From Cercozoa sp. M6MM (Eukaryota > Endomyxa: Ascetosporea), in assembly GCA_040357565.1 (NCBI GenBank), contig JBDODJ010000080.1: a DNA stretch of 48,052 bases; one strand, given 5' to 3'. Both the position numbers and the translations under genes were made by a program. The notes under the pieces were generated by a model that saw nothing but the letters and a program-made list of their open reading frames with translations, was not told the origin of the DNA and made no database searches. Shown piece after piece: positions 13,905 to 24,795 of this stretch (position 1 is its first letter; each line of letters opens with the position of its first letter).

Positions 13905-14050
13905 AGCCCCCCCCCCCGCCAATCCGGGACACCCGAGTTGGATGGCCCCAGCCTAAGCGGGCGGTGACCACAACCATGCGATTGTAACCCACCCCAAGAC
14001 TGGTACAGGGGAACTACAAAGTTGGTTTCTTTGTAGACTGAACTAACTGT
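13905..14050 (-). repeat. R3 dispersed repeat, copy 2 (inverted)
   Basis: On the reverse strand it reads TTAGTTCAGTCTACAAAG, AAACCAACTTTGTAGTT, CCCCTGTACCAGTCTTGGGG, TGGGTTACAATCGCATGG, TCACCGCCCGCTTAGG and GGGGCCATCCAACTC, in the same order as the copies at 33225 and 41280. It is one of the most complete copies. Confidence 0.8.
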
Positions 14051-14148
14051 TTAAATCGAATAGAACCATCTGTCAACTCACCGAACGGAATGAATAGTTG
14101 CACTGCCGGCAGATCGGACCGGATCCATATCAAGGGTCCGTCGTTCGC

Positions 14149-14683
14149 TTACAAGGCGGCGCTAGTGTACTTGTCCAGCGTCTTGCCAACGCGGAAGGCA
14201 TAGAACTGCATTCGCACCGCATGCGAGGCCTGCACGTTGGGAATCCGATAAGACAGGAGAAACAACAGCGGACTGAGGTTGGTTGGCTAAAGTACCTTTT
14301 CCAACTTCTGCTCGGTCTGCTCCTTCTCGTGCGCCGACCAGAACAAATCCTGGACTTCCTTCCGCTGCGCAAAAATGCACAAACTCACCGAGAAAGCGTG
14401 TGGAGCCTGCCTGCCCTACCTGCTGCTCGCCCTGCAAACGGCGGCGTTTCCGCTCGTCCTTCAGCCAGGACGTAAACCAAATCTGCATAGCACACACAAG
14501 GGCGTACACGATACGCAGCCAGAGCAGCGGGGGGTTTTTACCTTGGTGACGACCTCTGGCTTCTTGGCGAGCTGCCGCACGTACTCGGACGGTAGCGTGT
14601 AGTCCTCCGGGTTGCCGGCAAGAGGCACAACATGAATGAACTTGCGCGTGCTTCGTCGTGGCCAGCCCTGTCCACATTGACTT

Positions 14684-14740
<57 letters not shown>

Positions 14741-14750
14741 NNNNNNNNNN

Positions 14751-14798
<48 letters not shown>

Positions 14799-15312
14799 AA
14801 CCGGTGCACCCGACTCAGTATACCTTAGGTTGGTAAAAACGCACGATGCCGTCGCAGTTCGCAACCACTGAGAAATCCTACACAAAACCAAGAGGAAGGG
14901 ATAGGAGATTAAACACTTGCATCAGCGCAAGGTTACCCTCGCGAGGGTGGTGTTGAAGCCTGGGTGCCAGTGGGTACCTAATAAAACAGACATCGAGTTC
15001 CACCGCTTCGTCACTGTACACAGAGGTTTTTACCGGTTTGTCTGGCAATGATCTGATTCTTGCGCACAAGCTCACCACCGCGTTTCTGGAGCACAGTATT
15101 TTACAAGACAACACAATTCCGCTTGACCAATGGGAAAGCACCTTGACGCCACGGTGCTTGGGAATGCGCGAGCCGCCAGAGTTGTTGGCGCTACCGGCAG
15201 CTGCCTTGGAGGCCCAGCGGCACTCTGCGCACAACCCAGCTCATTAACATCGAGTCTAAGCATGCACACAAATATTACGCGTTCTGCCGAGTCGAGCAGC
15301 AACTCGCAGCAT
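14149..15312 (-). CDS. Mitochondrial large-subunit ribosomal protein bL27m
   Basis: The start is ATG 15312-15310. A short basic presequence (MLRVAARLGRTQ) is spliced to CRWASKAAAGSANNSGGS, then IPKHRGVK. This is the bL27 opening, compare bacterial MAxKKGGGSTxNGRDSxxKRLGVK. The next exon gives KRGGELVRKNQIIARQTG (bacterial 'GGQxVxAGxIIVRQRGTK'), then WHPGFNTTLAR and DFSVVANCDGIVRFYQPK (bacterial 'FHPGxNVGxGxDHTLFAxxDGxVxFe'). About 85 further residues follow the bL27 core, in exons encoding NPEDYTLPSEYVRQLAKKP, WFTSWLKDERKRRRLQGE, RKEVQDLFW and SHAVRMQFYAFRVG, ending TAA 14151-14149. bL27 lines the peptidyl-transferase centre of the mitoribosome. The core is complete and the presequence supports mitochondrial targeting. 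The tail is longer than the bacterial protein and probably contacts lineage-specific mitoribosomal proteins. Confidence 0.9.
14686..14797. repeat. (GT)n microsatellite with 10-N gap
   Basis: GT repeat on the + strand with ten N at 14741-14750. It lies in an intron of the - strand bL27m gene, so the transcript carries (AC)n. Confidence 0.93.
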
Positions 15313-15698
15313 TTCTGCTTGAGATCTCTGAGTGCGCACGCTCCTGGAATACGTCTAGGCGTCTGTGTGCACTTTTAGTTTCCGCAACCTTAAAGATTAC
15401 TTGTATGTACAGTACTGTCCGACCAGTACCGCCCATGGGCTCGCGGCAGACAGTATCATCGGCTGGACGCTGTCAGCTGTGGAATCACGATTCTGAGTGA
15501 TGCTGAGACAGGCCGCCCAGGGTGTTTGCGCAGTTGACACCCATAGCTGCGCGCTCTCGCCAGGTGCCGGATAGGTAGCATTTGTGTCCTGTTGTCATGC
15601 GGAGTTTCTACATTTTGTTGCCTGTCGTCATGCAAATGACATTCCAAGTGTCAAATATGTCTGTTTTCGCAGGCTTGTTTGTGAATAAGCACGACAAA
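15313..15698. promoter_or_regulatory. Divergent promoter region, bL27m / mitoferrin-like
   Basis: 386 bases between two divergent genes for mitochondrial proteins. No exon is supported. The palindrome ACAGTACTGT sits at 15409-15418, and a longer form of it recurs in the divergent gap at 36263-36280. Shared regulation of the two genes is an inference from layout. Confidence 0.45.
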
Positions 15699-16315
15699 AT
15701 GGAACAAGAGCGGAGGCGACAACAACCACAACCGCTGATCATGGCCATGACTGCTGGTGCAGCCGCAGGTGTGTCTTCGCACGCGCTGAGGGCACATCCT
15801 CGGGTGGTGACTTATTCTTGCTCTGGGCAGGCATGACCGAGCACGCAGTGATGTTTCCGGTCGACACAATAAAGACACGACTGCAAGCCGTCGGAGTGGC
15901 CGACGTTCGGCGGCCAACGAGTGTCGTCCAGGTGACAACCCATGTCTATTTTGTGTTGGAATGTGTTATGTTATCTACTTGTACGTGCTCATACAGGCTC
16001 TGCAACAAGTTCGAGAAAACGGAGGACCTCGTCTGTTGTACGGCCAACCTTTGTTCCACGTGTTTTGACATAATCCATTACACACTTTTGCCGCAGGTAC
16101 CGGGGATTGTCAGCAGTTCTTTGCGCAGCGGTAAATTACTCTTGTGCTTACCCAATCCACTGAGCAAAGGTTGTGGATCTGCAGATTCCGTCCCACGCGG
16201 CGCACTTTGGCATGTACGAGTTCGCGAAGCGGCAGATCGGCGAAGACAGTCTCGAGGTACAGTACAACTCGCACGTGTGCCTAGTGTCTAGCAGCTTTAC
16301 TAATGCGGCGTGTGT

Positions 16316-16363
<48 letters not shown>

Positions 16364-16373
16364 NNNNNNNNNN

Positions 16374-16423
<50 letters not shown>

Positions 16424-17362
16424 CACCAGCCAGTGGCCACTGCGCTGTCAGGAATGTTGGCTACGATGGCGCATGACGCCGTTGCCACGCCACTCGATGT
16501 TGTCAAGCAGCGTATGCAGGTACTGTTTACTCTCCGCCTGTATGTGTCTGTCTCACTCTACCTCGCGTCTTGTAGTTGTTTGGTGGCAGTGCATGGAACA
16601 CTGCCGTCTCGTTGTACAGAAAGGAAGGCCTGAGTGTGTTTTTGAGGAGTTATCCCACAACAGTAAGTCCTGTGTTCTACTGTCCGAGCGTCTCCTCGTG
16701 AAATATGCCTCTTATTCTCTCTCAGGTCGCGGTAAACCTGCCATTTATGGCGGCGCAATTTGTCACCTACGAAAGCGTCAAGCTGTACGTTGTCCCTTTG
16801 ATGCGTCCTGCGTATGTTCCGCTCTGCAAGTGTTCCTGTCTCTGCACAGTCAACTGCTCCGCAGGCAGCACGATGCTGAGTGGAAAACCTGGCACACGGT
16901 ATGTCTTATTCTTCCCCGCACTTCCTTTACTCTCACTCGTCTTTCTCGTGCACAGGTGGTGGCCGGTGGTTTCGCTGGCGCCGTTGGCGGCCTCGCTTCA
17001 ACTCCGCTCGACTTCCTTAAGACACAGATTCAGCTGTCCCAGGTACGGGCGGCGAACCCGATTGACGCGTTCCTCACATGCGTACGGATGCACGGTATGT
17101 TTTGTCCTTTCAATCCTATCGTACGTACTCGTTGCCTTGCTTGCATGTGCGCGCATACACATGCAGGCACGCGCGCATTGTTCACGGGTGCCTCGGCGCG
17201 CATGCTGTACCATGCGCCATCCGCAGCACTCTGCTGGACGACTTATGAGACGTAGGTTTATCTGTATGCTTGATGTTGCTTCTTAACTACACTTGCTACA
17301 GGGTTAAGCGATTGCTCGGATGGGACATGCAAATCGACGAGGATGATCTGCTCGGGCACTAA
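15699..17362 (+). CDS. Mitochondrial carrier, mitoferrin-like (SLC25 / Mrs3-Mrs4 type)
   Basis: Twelve exons give a three-repeat SLC25 carrier. Exon 1 (15699-15768) ends in TAGAAA then G; joined to 15831-15931 it gives GMTEHAVMFPVDTIKTRLQ, close to the mitoferrin motif GIMEHSVMYPVDSVKTRMQ. Exons 15997-16034, 16097-16130 and 16185-16256 give YRGLSAVLCAA and IPSHAAHFGMYEFAK. Exon 16424-16519 holds repeat two, HDAVATPLDVVKQRMQ, followed by NLPFMAAQFVTYE, both strongly mitoferrin-like. The third repeat reads VAGGFAGAVGGLASTPLDF followed by LKTQIQ. All three Px[D/E]xx[K/R] signatures are present. The stop is TAA 17360-17362. Mitoferrins carry Fe2+ across the inner mitochondrial membrane for heme and Fe-S synthesis. 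ATG 15699 is chosen because it opens the exon that matches the family; an ATG further upstream is in frame. Confidence 0.87.
16315..16421. repeat. (GT)n microsatellite with 10-N gap
   Basis: GT repeat with ten N at 16364-16373, ending directly in the CAG acceptor at 16421-16423. It lies in an intron of the mitoferrin-like gene, GT on the sense strand. Confidence 0.95.
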
Positions 17363-17424
17363 ACGCTAACGTTCCTCCCGTCTGTATGTTTCCTTCAGGT
17401 GGCTTCTGTGACGTAAGTTACACC

Positions 17425-17530
17425 TTTTTGCCGCGTTCTAAGTCAGTGATACTGATGCGCAGAACACATAGTTTAGAGCTCAATCACGGAAATCTTAGAG
17501 CATTCTACTTGCGTCCAACAAGTATTTTAA
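17425..17530 (+). mobile_element. Single arm of foldback/MITE-like element
   Basis: Begins TTTTTGCCGCGTTCTAAG and continues with GATGCGCAGAACACATAG, TTTAGAGC, ATCACGG, CTTAGAGC and GTCCAACAAGTATT. These blocks match, in order, the left arm of the foldback element at 27690. No opposing arm is present, so this is a fragment or solo arm. Confidence 0.75.
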
Positions 17531-17644
17531 ACTGAGCATTCCTGTCATTCTCGTCTTGTTAAGTGTCAACCTATCTTTTATTTTTTTCTGCTTGTCTGCG
17601 AGTTCGTTGAGTTGGATCATAGCTATTTCTTTCAACTATCGCAT

Positions 17645-17690
17645 GCCGAAGCACCCTGGACTGGTGCAGGGGACATAGGTGTTGCTTCCA
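17645..17690 (-). repeat. R3 dispersed repeat, short fragment (inverted)
   Basis: On the reverse strand it reads CCCCTGCACCAGTCCAGGGT, then GCATGCGATAG, matching the centre of R3 only. Confidence 0.55.
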
Positions 17691-17871
17691 CACGATACAG
17701 ACTCAACGCCACCCAGGCTTATCAACCTCGAAGAAGATGTTCGGTTCTGGGGGACCGGGATCTCAAAAAGAAAGTTGGATTGCATCCGATTCTATCGTGT
17801 AAGCCTGAGCGACTCAGAAACGCAAAAAACAGAACATGCTGTCGGTGTCGCTACGCGATGCGCTTACTCGA

Positions 17872-18926
17872 CTAGATAGAATCTGCGTCCGAATTCGCGT
17901 CCGACTCGGAGTCGGAGTCAGCGGTGCGCAGATAACGCTTCAAGAGGTCAGCACGTCGCATCATTAGGCGCAGATCCGTGTCGCTGTCGTAGAACAGCAG
18001 CAGTTTCGCAAGCTCTGACACCGGCAACACCAGCGGGCGGCTTGCGCACTGGCAGGTGTCTGCATCTACACTAGCAGCGTTTCGCTTGACCCCTTATAGT
18101 CACACAGCTCAGACAAAACCTACCCAGACGAAGTGCACATTGCTCCAGGCAGGGTAGCGTTCGTTTCTCCCAGCGCGCCGTGTACTGCGGCAGCACATCT
18201 TGAACTTCGGCCCACTCGATCGTGCTCTGCCGCTCGACATTGGCCGGCACCAGGAACACTGCTTGGCGCGAAGCTGTGCACACAGCAACGTCACAGAGGT
18301 TAGAAAGATTAGGCAGGGTAAGACGGACGGTAGCACACCATCTTGCGAGCGGCAAACATCGGCGATGTCGCCAACGACGGCACCTGCGAGCGAGAGCACC
18401 GCCGCAAAGTGCTGCAAGGTTTCGCCGAGTGCAGCGGCCTTGTTCGACACGGCGCAGACCGAAACATGCCACCCGTGCAGCAGACGCTTGTGTCGCGGCA
18501 GCGGTCGCAGCCGACTCAGAACGAATTCTGCCACTTCGTTACACCGCCCGGGCTCACCTTTGAACGGACCACCGCGGAAGCGATTCACGGCAGCACATGT
18601 CCACTCGTCCGTTTGGGGTAGTAGCCACCTACCCCCGCCAGTCACATACATGTGCACACAGACAGTCACAGTATCAAGTTCACAACGTACCTCTGCGACT
18701 GTAGACAGCGGTGCAGCCAGGCAGCAGTGACAGGTGTGACACCGAGGGCAGCCACAGCCATGTACTTGAGAGTGCGGCAGGGTGCATCGGTGAGCATGAG
18801 CAGCACTGGCACACTCGTGTCGGTGCTGTTCTCTGTTATGCTCATGCTGCCGTCTTTCTTAGCATCCTCAAGTGCAGTGTCGACTGCAACCGACGCTGCC
18901 TCTAGCGCGACAAGCACCTAATCAGC

Positions 18927-18974
<48 letters not shown>

Positions 18975-18984
18975 NNNNNNNNNN

Positions 18985-19057
<73 letters not shown>

Positions 19058-20575
19058 ATGAAACATGCATAGACCATGTTGTGGGGCATTACCTGAGACA
19101 AGGCCTTAGTAGGATTCCAGCCGAGTTGTTGCATAGTGCGTCGCACTTGTCGCAACTCACCTTGCCACCGCAGGAGTGTCGTACTGCACACTGACTGCGC
19201 ACCTCCCTGACCACACAACAAGTGGTAGTTGCCACACACAAACAAAGAGAGAAACAAAAACCGTTCGCGAAACGCACTGCAGTGGCGTCCAAAGTCCTTG
19301 CGCGCGGCGCACTTGCATCCGGCGCGACCGACGAGGAGCACTAGTACACAAGGGCAAGGTTGGGTGCGTCTTGTATTATACCTGACAGACAGATGATGAT
19401 ACCTCGTCTCTGACGGGACAGCTGAAGGCATCGAAACACGACGTCGCTTTGGCGTCGGTTCTGCACAGACGCACCAGCATGATGTTACCAGGTAGGGTAC
19501 CTAACCTGGAAAGTTGAACAAAGTACCTCCGAAAACAATCTGTGCGGATTGACGTCGCGTGCGAAAAGAGGTTGGTTTCTCGGGCGTCAGTTCCTCCAAA
19601 CTCTGCTCGTCGAACCCTGCATCGTATCACATACATGATATAGGTGTATACTCATGGATATACATTGAAACAAAGAAGAACGCACGTGACCTACCAACTT
19701 GCACACTTGGCTGCAGCTTCTGTGGTGCGTGGTTCCTGTGCGCAAAGTTGCGATGCGAGGCGGCTTGTTCGAAGCCTTCCTCCTGCGAAATTTGCGTCAC
19801 AAAGTTCGCCAAGCTGTCTCGCTGGCACTGACGGGGTTTCTCGAAGTTGCACGTGCTGTCACTCGCCGAAGCAGAAGGCAGAGAGGCACCGGCACTCTCT
19901 TCCTTGTCGGTGTCACTGTCGCTCTCTCTGGCGTCACTATTGTCGTTGGTGTTGTTGTTAACACTGTTAATAGTATCATTGTCGTTGTCGTTGCCTGTGG
20001 AGGGAGAAGTATGACGCTTCTTCTCGAGCAACTGACGGTACTGCTGCAATCGCTGTTGCTGCACGTGTACCGGCAGCATCAGTGCGCCTTCCAGATCCAG
20101 CGATGCAGTGAAGGACGGTTTTTTCTGCTCCGGGGGTGAGGGTGAGGATGTAACATCAGTGTGAACATGTGTATGGGCAGGAAGACACCCTCACAGGCGG
20201 CACAAACGCCAGCGGTGCCTTCACTGACTTGGTGACATTCGATACACGTCGCGACATGGCGTCCTGCTCGGCTTCGACCTGGGATAGTCAGTGAATTGGG
20301 TCAGTGCATCGGTTGGTATACGTGTCACACATGAGGTGATACCAGACTGTCGACTTCAAACATGTCAGCGCCGTCGTTCACGTAGGTGTCGGTGCAGGCG
20401 TCAAGCGAGACAACTGGCCGCGAGTCCGTCATCTCGGCGCAGTGCCGAAGATCGACAGCGCCCGCGCGGATGTGGCTGCCGTCGTCATCCGAGTCGGCGC
20501 CCATGCGTCGCTCGCGGCGCTTCCTCTCGGCCTCTTGTCGTGCTCGTCGTCGGGATCTGCAGTTGTATCCCTCCC

Positions 20576-20623
<48 letters not shown>

Positions 20624-20633
20624 NNNNNNNNNN

Positions 20634-20684
<51 letters not shown>

Positions 20685-21492
20685 TGGTTACCGCAGGGTC
20701 TGTCGCTCATGTCGCTGTCGTTCCTTGGCCAATTGTGTGCGTTGTCTCTGCATACACACACTCACTCACTCACAAGACACACACACACACAGATACACAG
20801 ACACACAGACACACAGACACAGACGCACAGACACAGACACACAGACACACAGACACACAGACACACAGACACACAGACACAGACGCACAGACACACAGAC
20901 ACACAGACACACAGACACACAGACACACACAGAAGACATGTGTTATGATTCAGCATGTGCCAAAGGACCATACCAGTCGCTCGGCCTCCTGCTCGAACAT
21001 GCGCTGACGGCGCCGCTCTTTCCGCCGTCGCGCAAACTCCGCCGCCTCATGTGCCGCCTCTGCCGTCCGCGCGGACGCCGTGTCATCATCCTCGCTGCCG
21101 TCTTCGGCCACCTTGCGCGGCCTGCGCACCGACCGCGGCTTCCGTGCAGACAACTTGCCCTTCCGCGCGGACGCAGGCCGGCGTTTCCGCGCGGATATCG
21201 GAGCAGCAAAACGCGTTTCGGCAAAGCTGTCTTCCCGAGGGAGCTCGTCGAGTGTGCCAAAGAGCTGCGCGACCTGCGCGTTTGTCTCCGCGCGGAAGCT
21301 GCCGCCAGTCTTGTCCGACGATGAAAGCGACGTTGACTCGGTCTGCACAGCATCCCGGGTGAGAAACACGCTCCTCAACACAGAGGGCGTGACAGGACGC
21401 TCGTCGCCCGTGCGCACACCAGCGCGGACATGGCCAAGCTGGTTCTCGGCCTCGTCCGTTTTGAAGTCACCAAGATCGGTGAGCGACATCAT
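17872..21492 (-). CDS. Tandem C-terminal BRCT protein, possible DNA-damage mediator
   Basis: The start is ATG 21492-21490 (MMSLTDLGDFKTDEAENQ), with a long first exon rich in basic residues and Ser (PISARKRRPASARKGK). A low-complexity middle follows: an acidic Asn/Asp/Ser run near 19930-20010, and LEGALMLPVHVQQQRLQQYR. The C-terminal half carries a BRCT-like unit (TDAPCRTLKYMAVAALGV, then TAAWLHRCLQSQ, the aromatic 'W' helix of BRCT). A second unit follows, with LLHGWHVSVCAVSN, LSLAGAVVGD and FLVPANVERQ. The protein ends in an acidic SDSESDANSDADS tail at TAG 17874-17872. Tandem C-terminal BRCTs after a long disordered region with SQ/TQ sites (TQISQEEG) are the layout of 53BP1/Crb2/MDC1-type checkpoint mediators that bind phosphopeptides in the nucleus. 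Orthology is not established. Introns carry AC tracts on the + strand (GT in the sense strand) and a CAGACA array. Confidence 0.65.
18928..19058. repeat. (AC)n microsatellite with 10-N gap
   Basis: AC repeat on the + strand with ten N at 18975-18984, followed by ACATAC variants. It lies in an intron of the - strand BRCT gene, so the transcript carries (GT)n. Confidence 0.95.
20577..20682. repeat. (AC)n microsatellite with 10-N gap
   Basis: AC repeat on the + strand with ten N at 20624-20633 and about 46 bases of repeat on each side. It lies in an intron of the BRCT gene; the sense strand is (GT)n. Confidence 0.95.
20775..20935. repeat. CAGACA-type minisatellite
   Basis: About 160 bases of ACACAGAC / ACAGACGC units, an 8-base and 6-base interleaved array. 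It lies in an intron of the BRCT gene, about 90 bases from the AC microsatellite, from which it probably grew. Confidence 0.9.
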
Positions 21493-21942
21493 GGCGCCAA
21501 CCAAAAGTGAAGTGAAACCGCACCAAGGTAGGTTACACACGATTCTGCACGCCAAGCACACGGTCGTACAGAACTTGACCCGGGAACTCTCATGTTCTTT
21601 AAGGAAGCGGGCCGAAAAAGAGTTGGCTTTGCGCGCGCCCAACAACGACCCTAGCACGTGCACTCGGTGTCCTGTGTTTGAAGAGGTGTGTGGGGGATAT
21701 CAAAAGCAAAAAGGGAGCAATCAGGCGACCAATAAAAGGTCATCAGCATCCAGATCGCTCATTGCCTTCTGCGATCTGTTGTGCTTTCGCAGTGCCAAGA
21801 GGTTCAGTACGGCGGATTCCTGCAGTACGTGCAAGGCATGTTTCGCCTGAGTCCCGAAATTGTACGGCTTAGCGAGCAATGGGCGTTTGGCGGTATCATC
21901 GTCGGTTTCCTCGTTGTTCATCGGATGTCACACATCCTTTAG
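21491..21942 (+). CDS. Small one-helix membrane protein, not recognised
   Basis: ATG at 21491 opens MAPTKSEVKPHQ; the frame stays open through NLTRELSCSLRKRAEKEL and RAPNNDPSTCTRCPVFEE. An intron (GTGTGTGG...TTTCGCAG, from about 21686) leads to CQEVQYGGFLQYVQGMFR, then LSPEIVRLSEQWAFGG and a hydrophobic IIVGFLVVHRM, ending TAG 21940-21942. The product is about 115 residues with a basic, helical N-terminal part, a Cys-rich turn (CTRCPVFEEC) and one predicted membrane helix near the C-terminus, as in small tail-anchored mitochondrial or ER proteins. I do not recognise the family. Its start codon overlaps the start codon of the - strand BRCT gene (21490-21492). Confidence 0.55.
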
Positions 21943-22086
21943 GTGAGCTGCTGTTCTGCGAGAGTCACGAATCCAATTGGCGACACGCGCACGTTGCACT
22001 CAACGGCGACACGGTATCCTCTGCGTGTATTCGTCGTGTCTCTCGTGCATGCGAATTGTATCTACAGCTCACGGTGCGAGTCGAAG

Positions 22087-22398
22087 ATGAACCTCTCCGA
22101 GAGCGATGTGTCCGCTTTTGCCTCGGTGCATCTGCTGTGTTTGATTTCAAAACGAGTTTGCAAGTGTTTTTGTGTCTGTGCAGTGAGCGACCAGTCGTTT
22201 GACAATTCGGAGAATCGTTTTGGATTGACTCTGAAGCTTGAGCACAGCAAAGGTACATCACTAGTACGTCAACAGACACGAATGCCTCCTTTCTACCTTG
22301 AGTTTCGTCGAGAGTGTAGGCCCAAGCGACCGCATGCACTTCTTGTGTCAGTCGCAGCTGGAACGACGCGCGTGTAACCTCATATGTTCGGTGTGATG

Positions 22399-22479
<81 letters not shown>

Positions 22480-22489
22480 NNNNNNNNNN

Positions 22490-22537
<48 letters not shown>

Positions 22538-24763
22538 CTCGATGAAGTGGTGTGTGTGTGACTCGATGAAGTGGTGTGTGTGTGACTCGATGAAGTGGTG
22601 TGTGTGTGTGACTCGATGAAGTGGTGTGTGCAGGGAAGCATGCGCTAAAGACGGCATCGCTGCTGCACTCGCGCCTGGACCTGGCATCAAAGGACACGCA
22701 GTATGTTGCCTCTGTTTTTATGTGACTGCTGTTATTGACTATTATTGCCTCCTGACATCTGATACTTCTACAGAGCAAGCGCACTGGCACGGCACGAGTT
22801 CATCGAGTTTTTGCAGCTGCCGCTGGCCACTCCACCTGCGCGACTGTGCCTTCTCTGCATTTTTTCCTTGCATTTGTCCTATTGTACCGGCGTGCGCAGT
22901 GCGCACAGAGTGGCCGCGTGGGACAAGGAAACCATGCGCATTGGCATCCCCGCGCTGTAGCCTGTCCGCCAATCCCTCCCTCCCTCCCTCCCTCCCTCTC
23001 TCTCCCTCCCTCCCTCTCTCTCCCTCCCTCCCTCTCTCTCCCTCCCTCCCTCTCTCTCTCTCTCTCTCCATACAGACAGACAACAGTACTATGACATGTG
23101 TGTGTCACAGACCAAGCAGTAACGTGAGTAACTGCGCGCAGAACAATGTGTGCGACACGGTGCGCGGCAGCACGCAACTTGGTGACTTTGTCCTCGTGTC
23201 CGACGGTCTGCAGGATCTCGTTGGTGCGGCCTGCCCCTCCTCCAGCTGTCTATCTTTGCACTGCATGACCTGACCTTGTTCGCAGAAGACACGGAAGAAC
23301 ATGTGCGCATGCGTGTGCGTATCCTGGTTTTGTCCTGGAACATGGCGGCCAAGGTAGGCACCATGTAGCCTGTGTGTGTGTGTGTGTGTGTATATTATTT
23401 TTGTATGTGCGACTGTACCAGGACATGTTCGGAAACGAAGCCTATGCCTCGCGAAAGAAACTCAGAAACAAGCGTCGTCAGCGCCGGCAGCGCGTGCTTT
23501 CCAACGGTGAGCTTTGCTTTCATGCTACTGACTTGGTGCCTCTGTCTGTGTTTGTCACCCTTACTCCTTTCTCTCAGAGGAAGGAACCGAGATGCTGCAT
23601 CGAGTGTATCTTTCCTAACCCTTGACTTTCTTACCCATATCCCTTGACTTGACCCTTGACCCCCCAGACTGTCACCGCCGCCAAGCGGGAGTGCCATGCC
23701 GCTGCAACAGCTGCCGCCGCACGCACCTGCTGCGTGAGTCATCTGCTTCCCCTTGCAACACAGTAGGTTTATCTAGAGACGCGTTTTCCTGCAGAGAGAG
23801 CACACGGCAGCGCAGTCTCACTGTCGACAGCGCGGACAGCTGGGACCATGCGCTGTGTCAACCTGGGGGTACCAGACAAACACGTCTGCCCGACCGATTG
23901 GCGACCCTCCTGCCGCAGCTCTCTTTGCTGGTACTCCCTGCTTCTGGTCTATCTATCTGTTTAAATGTGTGTGCATGTGTGTGTGTGTGTGTGTGTGACC
24001 CCGCAGGAGGAGAGTGTACCGGGCGACTATGACATCTACACCTTCGGAGTGCAGGAGTGCGTCTCCGACAGCACCTTTGACTTGTTCGAGCTGCGTCTGC
24101 GGGTTCTTGCTGGGTACACTTGCTTTATATAGACAGGGGTGTGTGAAGCTGTCCGCACTTGCGCTTGGTAGTGATGTCGACATGCAAGGCAACGTGCTGT
24201 GGGAGGGCGACATCTACGACCAAGCCGGCGAGGAGATCGAATGGGTACCCACTCGACCTATTTATTAGCGCCTCTAACTGGGATGTATGCGTAGGGTACG
24301 GTGAAACGACTCGACGCAGGCGATGCCAAAGTGGTAGACCAAATCTTTGCCCCCACTCTGTATAATTCTGTTTTGTTTCGTCTCAGTTTGGACGCGGCGA
24401 TGGCAGTTTCATCTCGCCAAAGTTCACGGGCGTCGCCGTCTTTGCCGTCGGCAGGTGCGCTCTCTTTTTCGTGTCTTCCTGTATGTATGACAGATGCGCA
24501 GCAACGCCTGCAAGAACACGCGCTGTATCGGCTCGTGTGCTGTCTCGGCTGGCATGATGGTACTCTGCCTTGTGGAAGGGTTAGGGATGCGTGGTGCTAT
24601 TGCAGTCGGTCTGCTCAATAAACACAGGAAGGCAGCAAGGGAGGTGCGTGTGTCGCTATTCGCACCTACGGCACCACCTTGGTACCTCTCTCTCACACAC
24701 TCACACACACTATCTGTCTCTCTCCCCCCTCTCTCTCACACACACCCTATCTCTCTCCCTCTC

Positions 24764-24795
<32 letters not shown>

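Larger units (their letters stand above)
13366..14148. other. Convergent intergenic region with polyA signal and R3 copy
   Basis: Gap between the 3' ends of the Nab2-like (+) and bL27m (-) genes. No coding sequence is supported. It holds AATAAA at 13599, a C-run at 13907-13917 and an inverted R3 copy (13905-14050). Confidence 0.6.
17363..17871. other. Convergent intergenic region with repeat fragments
   Basis: Gap between the 3' ends of the mitoferrin-like (+) and BRCT (-) genes. No coding sequence is supported. It holds one arm of the foldback element (17425-17530) and a short R3 fragment (17645-17690). Confidence 0.6.

Noticed and set aside
22536-22630. CRISPR-like regular repeats
   Set aside because: The units are direct tandem copies separated only by GT runs, inside a eukaryotic intron, with no unique spacers and no cas genes.
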